Source: a virus
IMG/VR virus record: IMGVR_UViG_3300010401_000594
Location: 1 to 20,240 of that record
DNA length: 20,240 nt
Reading direction: 5' to 3' (one strand)
In this document: positions 1 to 7,627 of the stretch, piece after piece
How positions within the stretch are numbered: the first letter of the stretch is position 1
Layout: every line of letters starts with the position of its first letter
Position numbers and translations under genes: made by a program
Notes under the pieces: generated by a model
Seen by the model: the letters and a program-made list of their open reading frames with translations, nothing else
Database searches by the model: none
Told to the model about the DNA's origin: nothing

Positions 1-3000
1 CGTCCCGCTTGGACCGTTCCATGATCTCGTCTCACCTGCTTTGATTCCAGGCCGTGAAGGAAGTGGAGCACGTGATGTTGCAGCCGCGTCAATCCGCCCG
101 CCCGCCGCTCCTTGACGCGCTCGTTCTGCTCCTGGGTGAGGGTGAGCAGTCGCTCTCGCTCCGGGTTCAGTTCCCGGACCTCGGCGGCCGGCCCCACGTC
201 GAAGTGGTACTGCTCAGCCTTGCGCGTCTTGTGGACCACGATGTCACGGCCTTTGCAGGCACGGGCCACGACCAGGTCTTCTCCGAACAATCGCTGGCCG
301 TCATTGGAGATGACCACCGTCACCAGCGCGCTGTTGCCGATCCCCTTGGCCGCGCCCTGAAGCGGGTCTCGACCGCGTTTGATCTCTTCCCAGCGCCAGG
401 CCGCGTACCAGATCGAGACGCTTCCGGTCGGATCGGTTAAGGTAATGAGCGCCCGCTCCCCGGCCCCGGTCTTGGTGCGGACAGGTTGGGCGTCGATCTC
501 GGTGACGCGCCCGAGCATGCGGAAGCAGGAACGGCCGTAGCCGCCTTGCAGTTGCTCCAGCACCCGACCGATAGGGACACAGTTCATCCGCTCGAAGGCG
601 GCCTGCTCGAACTCGTTGTAGACGATCTCGACGAACCAGGGTGCGACCGCGAGCGCGATGTCCAGGTTCACCTGATTCTTGTGCAGTCCGATGGCCTGCA
701 GGTTCTTGGAGAGGGCCGTTGGGCAGCTTTCCAGGAACCGGGTCCAGTCGGAGTACGGCTGTTTCCGCAGTAGGAGCCGGGCCGCCGCCTCTCCCACGCC
801 TTTGATGTTCACGAACCCGCCCAGGATCGTGTTTTCGGCCGGGCTGGAGAAGTTCATTTGGGAACGGTTTGGATCGAGCAGCATCAGGGTCCCGCCGTTT
901 GCTTTGAACTCCCGCAGCAGTTCTCGCTGCTGGCTTTCTTTCCTCTCGTGGTTTACCATGACGCAGGCGAAGGCCGCCGCGAAATGGGTCTTCAGATAGG
1001 CGGTCCAGTAGGCCATCAGCCCGTAGGCGGCGCCGTGGGCCTTGTTGAACAGGTAGTTCCCGGCTTTCTGGCACTGGACCCAGAGGTGCTCGGCTTCGGT
1101 TTCGTTAATTCCCCGGCCACTCATCCCGTCGAGATACGGCTGATGGTACTGCTCCAGCACCTGGGTTCCGCCCGATTTCGAGATCAGCTTTCTGATCTTG
1201 TGGACATCCGGCCAGTCCATACCAGCGACCCGCATCAACTCCATGACCTGCTCCTGGTAGACGATGACCCCGTACGTTTCCCTGAGCACTTCCATGACCG
1301 CCGGGTGATAGTCGGGCATCGGCATTCGGCCGTGCTTGCGCTCGATGTATTCATGCGTGCCGCCCGACTGCAACGGGCCGGGACGGCCGAGTGCCGCGAG
1401 CGCCACCAGGTCGAAGATGTTCGAGGGCTTCAGGTCTTTCATGATCCGGCCGGTGGTTTGCCCTTTGAACTGGAACAGCCCGGTGTTCCGGCCCTCGGAG
1501 AGAATCTGGTAGATCAATACATCGTCGAACGGGAGCCGGTAGACCCAGTCGTGATCGTGCCCTTTCTGCTCCAGCAGTTCGGACACGGCCGCCATCGTCT
1601 CGCTGGAGAGCAGATCGATCTTCAGCAGTCCCTGCTGAGCGGCGAAGTTCATATCGCAGGCGACGACTCTCGGAAACTTCTTGCCGCGACTGTCCGGTGG
1701 CCGGGCCACGATGCCGACAATTTCCGAGAGGTTGTTGCAGTCTACGACGACTCCTGCCGCGTGAATTGTCTGGTTCCTGATCTGCCCTTCCAGTTGGGCG
1801 GCCAGCGCGAGTTTCGGCTGCTGTCTGACGAGCGCCTGCGCCGACTTGCTGTCGTGGATCAACTGCCCTAGCAGCCCCTTGGCCTTGATCCCACCCTCAT
1901 TGTCGATCTCAGGCAAGAGACCGATCAAGGAGGCCCCGTCACTGTAGGGGATTTCGTGAACGTCGCACAGGTCTTTGATCGACTGCTTCGGCCGGAAGGT
2001 CGAGAGTGCCGCGATCTGTGCCGTGTGTTCGGTGCCGTATTTCTCTTCCAGGTAATCGACCACCCGTTCCCGGTACCGGGCGTCGATGTCGAGATCGATG
2101 TCCGGCATGTCTTTGCGGGTTTTGTCGATGAATCGTTCGACCGGGCATTTGAAGAAGATGGGGTCGATCTGGGTAATCGAGAGGTACCAGCAGATTAAGG
2201 AGCCGCCCGCCGAGCCGCGCGCGATGCACCAGTAGCGCCGTTCCCGGCACCAGCGGACGATGTCGGTCACAACCAGGAAGTAGTTCTCGAAGCCGTGGTA
2301 CCGGATGATCTCCAGTTCGTAGGCGAGCCGCTCCTCGTACACCTGCCACTCCGGGGTGTCCTCGTCGGGCAGGAGCCCCAGGCCTCGCCGGTACGCCTTG
2401 CCGTCCGCGATCCACTGCACGAGGAGGTCGTAAGCCGTCCAGTCCGGTTGACATTCCGGCGCGGACTGGATGTTGTAAATCGGGCCGGTCGAGCGGGGGA
2501 GTTCGACCTGGCACATGTCGGCGATCTTGACCGTGTTCGCGCAGGCCGTCTCCAGGACGATCTTGTCCGCCAGCGGCATGACCTCGGCGGCGCGGGCCAT
2601 GATCTCTTCCCCGGTGCAGTAGTAGTGGTAAGCGGGAATCTTGTACCGCTTCGGATCACTCATCTTCCGGCGCTGACCGATGGTGAAGACGGTATCCTGC
2701 GCTTCGGCATGGGCCGGCTCAGGGAAATGACCGTCATCGGTCAAGACCATCGGGATGTTCAACTCTTGGGCGATCCGGTACAGGGTGTTGCAGTGATCGT
2801 AGGAGGAGACGCCGAATACCTCGTTCGTGCGCGGGTTGACCGTCTTCTCCAAGCCCGGACAGGGCACCAGTTCCACGTAGAACTGCTCGATCTTTTCTTT
2901 CAGTGTTGCGCAACAATCGTAAGCCGATTCAGCGTCTCCTTCCTGGATCATCCGGGAGATGAGACCGCCGATGCAGCCGGTCATTACTACGAGCCCTTCC

Positions 3001-3428
3001 TGATGCTGGATCAAGCATTTCCAGTCGATCCGGGGCTTGCTGTAGAAACCTTCCGCGTAGGAGAGATAGTACATCTGCAACAGGTTCTTGTACCCTTGCT
3101 GGTTGTAAGCCAGTACCGTTAGATGCGCCTGCTTATTGTCCTTGGTCGCCTGCTCCTTCTTGTTCGAGGAGACGGCACCCTTCTGGCTCATGATGTTGCA
3201 GTGGTAGAACTCCACTCCGAGTATCGCTTTAAGGCCAGCCTTTTGCATGGCGCAGTAAAAAGGAGCATGCGAAAAAATTGAACCATGATCGGTGATTGCA
3301 CAAGCCGGTTGTTGAATGGCTTTCAATCGAGAAACAATCTGCTCGGGTGTGCCGTACCCGTCCAGAAGCGAAAACATTGAGTGTCGATGAAGCCCAATAT
3401 AGCTAATCCGATCCGTTTTTTCTTCCAT
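1..3428 (-). CDS. dnaE: DNA polymerase III alpha subunit (DnaE-like), 3' end outside window
   Basis: This is the replicative C-family polymerase. The frame is open without a stop from the ATG at 3428 to the left edge, giving about 1142 residues, close to the usual DnaE length of about 1160, so only the extreme C-terminus should be missing. An N-terminal PHP domain carries LHRHS (H14, H16), D23, ITDHG (H48), GVE (E73), H102, C152 and D232/H234. The polymerase core has a GSAGGSL motif near residue 405, MPDIDLDID with the catalytic pair D445 and D447, and KIDLL with the third aspartate D605. FNKAHGAAYG starts at F794, a helix-hairpin-helix lies near 873-890 and an OB-fold near 968-1010. An AGGA-type ribosome site lies 10 bases before the ATG, inside the end of the GIY-YIG gene, which overlaps by 26 bases. 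The first 75 codons are AT-rich compared with the rest. No DnaQ-like exonuclease domain is fused to it. Confidence 0.96.
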   Translation of the reverse strand, partial: MEEKTDRISYIGLHRHSMFSLLDGYGTPEQIVSRLKAIQQPACAITDHGSIFSHAPFYCAMQKAGLKAILGVEFYHCNIMSQKGAVSSNKKEQATKDNKQAHLTVLAYNQQGYKNLLQMYYLSYAEGFYSKPRIDWKCLIQHQEGLVVMTGCIGGLISRMIQEGDAESAYDCCATLKEKIEQFYVELVPCPGLEKTVNPRTNEVFGVSSYDHCNTLYRIAQELNIPMVLTDDGHFPEPAHAEAQDTVFTIGQRRKMSDPKRYKIPAYHYYCTGEEIMARAAEVMPLADKIVLETACANTVKIADMCQVELPRSTGPIYNIQSAPECQPDWTAYDLLVQWIADGKAYRRGLGLLPDEDTPEWQVYEERLAYELEIIRYHGFENYFLVVTDIVRWCRERRYWCIARGSAGGSLICWYLSITQIDPIFFKCPVERFIDKTRKDMPDIDLDIDARYRERVVDYLEEKYGTEHTAQIAALSTFRPKQSIKDLCDVHEIPYSDGASLIGLLPEIDNEGGIKAKGLLGQLIHDSKSAQALVRQQPKLALAAQLEGQIRNQTIHAAGVVVDCNNLSEIVGIVARPPDSRGKKFPRVVACDMNFAAQQGLLKIDLLSSETMAAVSELLEQKGHDHDWVYRLPFDDVLIYQILSEGRNTGLFQFKGQTTGRIMKDLKPSNIFDLVALAALGRPGPLQSGGTHEYIERKHGRMPMPDYHPAVMEVLRETYGVIVYQEQVMELMRVAGMDWPDVHKIRKLISKSGGTQVLEQYHQPYLDGMSGRGINETEAEHLWVQCQKAGNYLFNKAHGAAYGLMAYWTAYLKTHFAAAFACVMVNHERKESQQRELLREFKANGGTLMLLDPNRSQMNFSSPAENTILGGFVNIKGVGEAAARLLLRKQPYSDWTRFLESCPTALSKNLQAIGLHKNQVNLDIALAVAPWFVEIVYNEFEQAAFERMNCVPIGRVLEQLQGGYGRSCFRMLGRVTEIDAQPVRTKTGAGERALITLTDPTGSVSIWYAAWRWEEIKRGRDPLQGAAKGIGNSALVTVVISNDGQRLFGEDLVVARACKGRDIVVHKTRKAEQYHFDVGPAAEVRELNPERERLLTLTQEQNERVKERRAGGLTRLQHHVLHFLHGLESKQVRRDHGTVQAG

Positions 3429-4080
3429 TACGTTTTCGTTCCTGGTAGCGACGTTGCCGAAGTCTCGCGAGCATGAGGTATCTTTCCTGATTGTTTATTT
3501 GCCATCGTTCGTCAGCAGCCTTACGACACGTTTTGCATCTTCTGCTTCCATAAACTTCGATATGCAGGTTATCTCCAGTCAGAGAATGCCCATTTTTACA
3601 GTGTGTGACTCGTTTTTCCTCCGACAATTTCTTTCCCGTTTTCGAAGCGCGCATCTTCTCAATTGATTCCGGTTTGATGATGCGCCCTTTGTTGGATTCA
3701 CTTATTCGTTGCCGTGTCGTTGCGCTGTGCGTGTAACCTGCTCGCGACTTGGTTCGTCGTTCAATTTCCTCCGGTGAAAGTCTTCGCCCCGCTGAACCGT
3801 CGCCGCCATCCGTTAGATTGGTTAACCTAGCACCGTTCGAGCGGTATCGTTCAATCCAGTGTTCCTCACGGTCACGGTTCGTTGTCTCTTCGAGGATCAG
3901 TAACTTTGGTATCCGGCCATCTCTCAGTAAGGACCGTATCCATTTACAGCGATAGGTCGCGCCACCTTTTTCTGCGTAGCGAATGTGGTCGCGTAGTCGA
4001 TACTTGGCAGGACCCTTTGTGACCCCGATATATCTAACTTCGCCTGTGTCCGGTTCTGTAAGTGCATAGATTGTGTTCAT
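3403..4080 (-). CDS. GIY-YIG homing endonuclease
   Basis: A free-standing homing endonuclease of 225 residues. The N-terminal GIY-YIG nuclease domain begins with IYAL and RYIGVTKG, followed by RLRDHIRYA and the conserved glutamate region REEHWIERY with NLTDGGDGS. The middle (about 115-165) carries two NUMOD3-like DNA-binding repeats of the form RQRISESNKG and IEKMRASKTGKKLSEE. The C-terminus has a zinc-finger-like CKNGHSLTGDN followed by CKTC. G+C is far below the surroundings (about 40 % in 3541-3600 against 65 % in 2401-2460), a sign of recent arrival. Its 3' end overlaps the dnaE start by 26 bases, so it sits exactly between the helicase and polymerase genes without breaking either. The ribosome site is weak. 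The role as an intron-less mobile gene is inferred from the family; its target is probably the polymerase gene of related phages lacking the insert. Confidence 0.93.
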   Translation of the reverse strand: MNTIYALTEPDTGEVRYIGVTKGPAKYRLRDHIRYAEKGGATYRCKWIRSLLRDGRIPKLLILEETTNRDREEHWIERYRSNGARLTNLTDGGDGSAGRRLSPEEIERRTKSRAGYTHSATTRQRISESNKGRIIKPESIEKMRASKTGKKLSEEKRVTHCKNGHSLTGDNLHIEVYGSRRCKTCRKAADERWQINNQERYLMLARLRQRRYQERKRNGRKNGSD

Positions 4081-4139
4081 GCTTCACTGTTTTCTACCCC
4101 ATTAATCGCTACCTTCTCTGCAGGGGCAAGTAAGGGATG

Positions 4140-6083
4140 TCAGGCATTCGTCTTCTCCCTTGCCTCCCGATACAGCAGCCGCTCAATCAACGTGGCGAAC
4201 GCTTTGGTCTTGGTCGCCGAGTCCGAACTGCTGCCGTGGACCAGGCAGTTGTTGGACAGGAGGCAACTCCAGAGCATCTGCGCCGCGAGCCGGTCACCCA
4301 GCAGTTCATCCAGGTGGGTGCGTGTCAGCCGGTTGTGAGTGATGAAGTGGCGGCAGATAACGTCACGCGGCACGGTCTGACAGGCGGCAATAGCCGCGAT
4401 CACGGCGTTCTCGTTCGGGATCGTCTGCCGCGCATACTCGACCTGCGAGTATTGATCGTAGCCCATCGCCAGGTCGTCATAACACCGCTCCAGGTGGGCG
4501 ATGGCATACTGAACATGGCCGATCCCGACATGGAGCACCATCTTGCCGTCCACCTCCCGGAAGTTCCCACATAACGCCGCAATCGGCACCGAGAGCTTGG
4601 CCAGCTTGTCGAACGCGCGCCCCTTCTCCATCAGCGGGATGCTCTCGTGGTACTTCGCGGTCAGCCGGATCGTCTCTTTCTGGAGCAGTTTCTGGGCGCC
4701 CTCAGTGAACGAGACCTGGTCCCGCTGCAGGCTCCAGACGAGAATCGCCAGGTTGTTGAAATGCCGGCGCACGCCGGGTCGCTCATTTCGCTCCCGAAGC
4801 TGGGTGATGACTTCCACTGAGGTCGACTCGGAGGCGACGGCAATCGACTTCGTGAACCGGGCGATGTCCTGGCGGCTGCGGATGACGCCTTCAATCGCGC
4901 GGCAGGCGCCGTTGTAGCTGGCGATCGTACGGCCATCCTCGGGATTCGTAATCCAGACCATGCGGACCATCGCAGGCGTCTTGGCGTTATGAATCTTGGT
5001 GATCTCGGCGCGGCCCGAGGAGCGCAGCGCGGTCAACTGGCTGGTGATGTCCCGGTTCTTCCGCTGCATCTCGTCGATTTCGTCGAGCACGACGAAGCCC
5101 CGGTGGTTGCGAGGCAGAGCGCCCCACTTGGTAATGGGCACCTTGTCGATGAACTCGATCCCGCCGATGAGTCCCGCGAGCGAGACGTTCTCGGCCGAGA
5201 TGAACTCCCCGACATCGATCATCTGCATCATCCGGCGCGCGAGAGTGGACTTGGCCATTCCGGTATCGCCGATGATGAGCGTTTCCACCCAGCCGTTTTC
5301 GATCTGCCGGTTCCCGCAGGAGAACTCCAGCGCCGAGAAGATCGTGTCGAGCACCACCTGCTGCAAGTCGTGCTGGCCCCAGATACCGGTGTCCTGCTCG
5401 ATGTAGGTGTGGAGCTTGGACAGGTGATCGGCGACCTGCTCGCCCTGACCGGGCTGGAACCATTCGATGGCATCGAGCACCTCCTCGTTCAGGATAAAGT
5501 TATCGAGCGCGTTGCGGGCCGGCTCTGCCCGGTGCAGGTTCAAGATCATCTCCTGACTTTTCGGATCGGCCTGGACTGAGCCCCAGAACCAGTAGTCGTG
5601 GTTGTCGCCAATCGGTTCCCCGTGGTAGTACGCCTTCCGGATACCGTTGTAATCCTCGCGCATCTGGGAAAGCTCGACCGGGGGCGAGATAAGCAAGTGC
5701 TGGATCGATTGCCGCTTCGCGGTGTGCAGTCGCACGACTTCACACCGCTTGTAGACCCCGAGTATTCGACGAACCGCCTGGTTCTGCTGCTCCTCCGAGA
5801 CCCGGAACATCTGGAGTGCTTTTTCCGAGCGATAGTTGATCGGCAGCCGCCACGGCTTCTCCTCGACGTTCATCTCGTAGATCGAGCAGTGCTCACACAG
5901 CTTTTTCTGGTTCCGGGGACAGTCCACTACCAACTCAGTGGGGACCTGATAGCTCGTGAGCCCGTGGCTCTTTCCCATGGCGTGACCGAGAAACTTCACC
6001 TGCTGCCCGAACAACTGGACCGTGTCCAGGTCTTTGAACGAGACCTCCTGGACCTCTTCCGTCTCGCTCCAGTCCTCGGTCAT
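4140..6083 (-). CDS. MCM-family AAA+ replicative helicase
   Basis: A 647-residue AAA+ ATPase that best fits the MCM helicases, which unwind the replication fork as hexamers. The N-terminal third carries a cysteine cluster C55-x7-C63-x2-C66 where MCM proteins hold a zinc finger, and probably an OB-fold. The ATPase core has an MCM-style Walker A (GDTGMAKS, K278), a loop region AENVSLAGLIGG, Walker B VVLDEIDEM (D334, E335), sensor 1 WITNPEDGR (N380) and a probable arginine finger RSRQD (R404). Spacing and order match the MCM pattern GDPGTAKS, DEFDKM, ANPxxGR, SRFD. About 130 C-terminal residues look helical and may form the winged helix. It follows the primase gene by 18 bases, which supports a fork helicase role. 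Other AAA+ relatives (Mg-chelatase or McrB types) share the Walker A and are the main alternative. No DnaB-like gene is in the window. Confidence 0.85.
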   Translation of the reverse strand: MTEDWSETEEVQEVSFKDLDTVQLFGQQVKFLGHAMGKSHGLTSYQVPTELVVDCPRNQKKLCEHCSIYEMNVEEKPWRLPINYRSEKALQMFRVSEEQQNQAVRRILGVYKRCEVVRLHTAKRQSIQHLLISPPVELSQMREDYNGIRKAYYHGEPIGDNHDYWFWGSVQADPKSQEMILNLHRAEPARNALDNFILNEEVLDAIEWFQPGQGEQVADHLSKLHTYIEQDTGIWGQHDLQQVVLDTIFSALEFSCGNRQIENGWVETLIIGDTGMAKSTLARRMMQMIDVGEFISAENVSLAGLIGGIEFIDKVPITKWGALPRNHRGFVVLDEIDEMQRKNRDITSQLTALRSSGRAEITKIHNAKTPAMVRMVWITNPEDGRTIASYNGACRAIEGVIRSRQDIARFTKSIAVASESTSVEVITQLRERNERPGVRRHFNNLAILVWSLQRDQVSFTEGAQKLLQKETIRLTAKYHESIPLMEKGRAFDKLAKLSVPIAALCGNFREVDGKMVLHVGIGHVQYAIAHLERCYDDLAMGYDQYSQVEYARQTIPNENAVIAAIAACQTVPRDVICRHFITHNRLTRTHLDELLGDRLAAQMLWSCLLSNNCLVHGSSSDSATKTKAFATLIERLLYREAREKTNA

Positions 6084-6101
6084 CCGGGCACCGGGCGGCG
6101 C

Positions 6102-7046
6102 CTAGACCTTGACCGCCTGCTCGACCAATGCTACCCAATCATCCAGTGTATGTCCCAGGTTGACCCAGTCCGAGAAGTCGCCGTTCGCCGGCAATCCTTC
6201 GGAAGGCAACGTGACAATGTAAACAGCCTCGGCTGAGAGCGCCAGCTTCTGGGCGGCCCGCTCGGCGCCCTTCTTGCCGGCCTCATCGATGTCGAAGCAG
6301 AGATAGACCGTCTTACCCTTGAACAGTTCGTGGCTATTGTCCGGCACCTTTCCGGCCCCGCCCGTGAAGGCGAAGGCGCTGTGGATGCCGAACTCCCAGG
6401 CCCGCATCGCGTCCTTCTCCCCTTCGAGACCGACCAGGATTTCATACTGACTCTGGTGCTCGATAGGGAAGAACCGGACAGCGCCGTGGCCCGGAGCCCA
6501 GTGGAGCATCTTGGCGCGTTCGTCGTTCCGGTTGTACAGGCGCACGTCCACCCACTCCCCGTTCTCCCCCTTGATGGGGATGGTCAGGCGTGACGGGTTC
6601 GGATCACGGCGCATGTAACCGATCTGAAAATGCTTCATCGTGCTGGCCTTCAGGCCCAGCATCTCGCAACAGACTTGCAGCACTTTCGGCCGGGAGAACA
6701 GGAAATCGTGATGCTGCTGTACGATCGCATCACTGATCTCCCCGATGATCCCCAACTCCAGCGCGAGCTTGCGGATTGCCTCCCCATTGCTCGCGATCCC
6801 GTGATGGATGCGATACAGGTCGATCACGTCCCCTTCCGCGTTACAGTTGGAACTCTGGCATTTCCAGAGACCGGTGTGAACATTGAAGGAGGCCGAGGAG
6901 GTATGGGTGTTATCATGGGAGATACAGAAGAAGCGCGCCTCCCCGGAATCGGAAACCGTCTCGATCCGGGCATAACGGCCCAGCCACTTTTCATAACCGT
7001 CCGTTTTCTGAATTTTCTCCTTACACAGTTGCCCCAGCCGTGCCAT
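6102..7046 (-). CDS. DnaG-type DNA primase
   Basis: A 314-residue primase that should make RNA primers for the phage fork. The N-terminal part has a CHC2-like zinc-binding module (C41, H44, C63, C68) in the order CISHD ... WKCQSSNCN followed by GDVIDL. The central part FQIGYM and LTIPIKGENG resembles the catalytic core start of DnaG. The TOPRIM domain shows ILVGLEGEKDAM (E208), AFTGGAGK and YLCFDIDEAGKKGAE (D252, D254). It is about half the length of cellular DnaG (about 580) and lacks room for the C-terminal DnaB-binding domain, which fits with the neighbouring helicase being MCM-like. The ATG at 7046 has a good GGGAGAG site 5 bases upstream and overlaps the J-domain gene by 26 bases, so translation is probably coupled. 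Confidence 0.92.
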   Translation of the reverse strand: MARLGQLCKEKIQKTDGYEKWLGRYARIETVSDSGEARFFCISHDNTHTSSASFNVHTGLWKCQSSNCNAEGDVIDLYRIHHGIASNGEAIRKLALELGIIGEISDAIVQQHHDFLFSRPKVLQVCCEMLGLKASTMKHFQIGYMRRDPNPSRLTIPIKGENGEWVDVRLYNRNDERAKMLHWAPGHGAVRFFPIEHQSQYEILVGLEGEKDAMRAWEFGIHSAFAFTGGAGKVPDNSHELFKGKTVYLCFDIDEAGKKGAERAAQKLALSAEAVYIVTLPSEGLPANGDFSDWVNLGHTLDDWVALVEQAVKV

Positions 7047-7563
7047 GTTCGCTCTCCCTGTCCTGCTCTTGTTGTTTGATTGTGATAGCCTGCTTGTACG
7101 CCAGGTTCACCTCGACCATCCGTTTATGGTCACCCCCGACATCCGGATGGTGAATTTTGCTCAAAATTCGGTAAGCGGCCTTGACCAGGTCCAGCGGCGC
7201 ATCCTCGGTCAGGTGAAGCTGCTCCCAGCAGGTTTTCGTCTTGGCCCCGGTGCCTTTGAAAGGATTGCGCTTCCAATCATCCCATTCCTGGCTCGGATCA
7301 CGTCGTTTCTGCTGCTGATCCTTCTGAGTGCGCTCTCGACCGTGATGACCCTTCGTGCCAAGATCGTTGTTGACGGCAGAGTCCAGGAACCGGCAAGCAT
7401 CTTTGAACCAATCAATATCGACGTACCAGACCTTGTCCCCACCGTCCCACTTGCGGAAGTTCGAGGGCACCTGCTTGATCGCCTGAACCAAGTCCGGGTC
7501 ATATTCGAACCAGATGTGACAGCCTTTACCGTCATGAGTGACCGCGTATTCATAATAGGCCAT
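7021..7563 (-). CDS. J-domain (DnaJ-like) protein
   Basis: A 180-residue protein. The C-terminal part (about 112-160) is a J-domain: CWEQLHLTEDAP, then AAYRILSKIHHPDVGGD with the diagnostic HPD triad at H139-P140-D141, then a last helix with NLAYKQAI. J-domains stimulate the ATPase of DnaK. The N-terminal 60 residues (VPSNFRKWDGGDKVWYVD) resemble the short module seen at the start of HARP/UvsW-type helicases, which is inference. A basic, glutamine-rich linker lies at about 70-110. It overlaps the primase and precedes the helicase gene, so a helicase-loading or remodelling job together with host DnaK is plausible, by analogy with lambda P/DnaJ/DnaK. There is no Shine-Dalgarno sequence: a 16-bp hairpin ends only 10 bases before the ATG. 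Confidence 0.88.
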   Translation of the reverse strand: MAYYEYAVTHDGKGCHIWFEYDPDLVQAIKQVPSNFRKWDGGDKVWYVDIDWFKDACRFLDSAVNNDLGTKGHHGRERTQKDQQQKRRDPSQEWDDWKRNPFKGTGAKTKTCWEQLHLTEDAPLDLVKAAYRILSKIHHPDVGGDHKRMVEVNLAYKQAITIKQQEQDRESEHGTAGATV

Positions 7564-7573
7564 GAGTGTAAAA

Positions 7574-7612
7574 CGGATCGGGAAGGCTCGTCGCCTGAGC
7601 CTTCCCGATCCG
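7574..7612 (-). terminator. 16-bp hairpin between the SSB-like and J-domain genes
   Basis: A perfect inverted repeat, arms 7574-7589 and 7597-7612, with a 7-base loop. On the minus strand it is followed by GTTTTAC, a short U-tract. It follows the stop codon of the SSB-like gene (7628) and precedes the J-domain ATG (7563) by 10 bases, so it may be a leaky terminator or attenuator between the recombination genes and the primase/helicase/polymerase genes. On the plus strand it is followed by CGCCTCCTTTTAG, so a two-way function cannot be excluded. Confidence 0.65.
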
Positions 7613-7627
7613 CGCCTCCTTTTAGGT

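Noticed and set aside
858-1871. Long plus-strand open frame of 337 codons
   Set aside because: It is the antisense of the dnaE gene; high G+C makes long empty frames common. No ribosome site and no recognisable protein pattern.
301-2659. Minus-strand frames inside dnaE (for example 301-1074 and 1939-2514)
   Set aside because: They are out of frame with the continuous polymerase reading frame and have arginine/proline-rich shadow composition.
1-3428. Intein or frameshift in dnaE
   Set aside because: The frame is continuous and all polymerase motifs follow each other at normal spacing.
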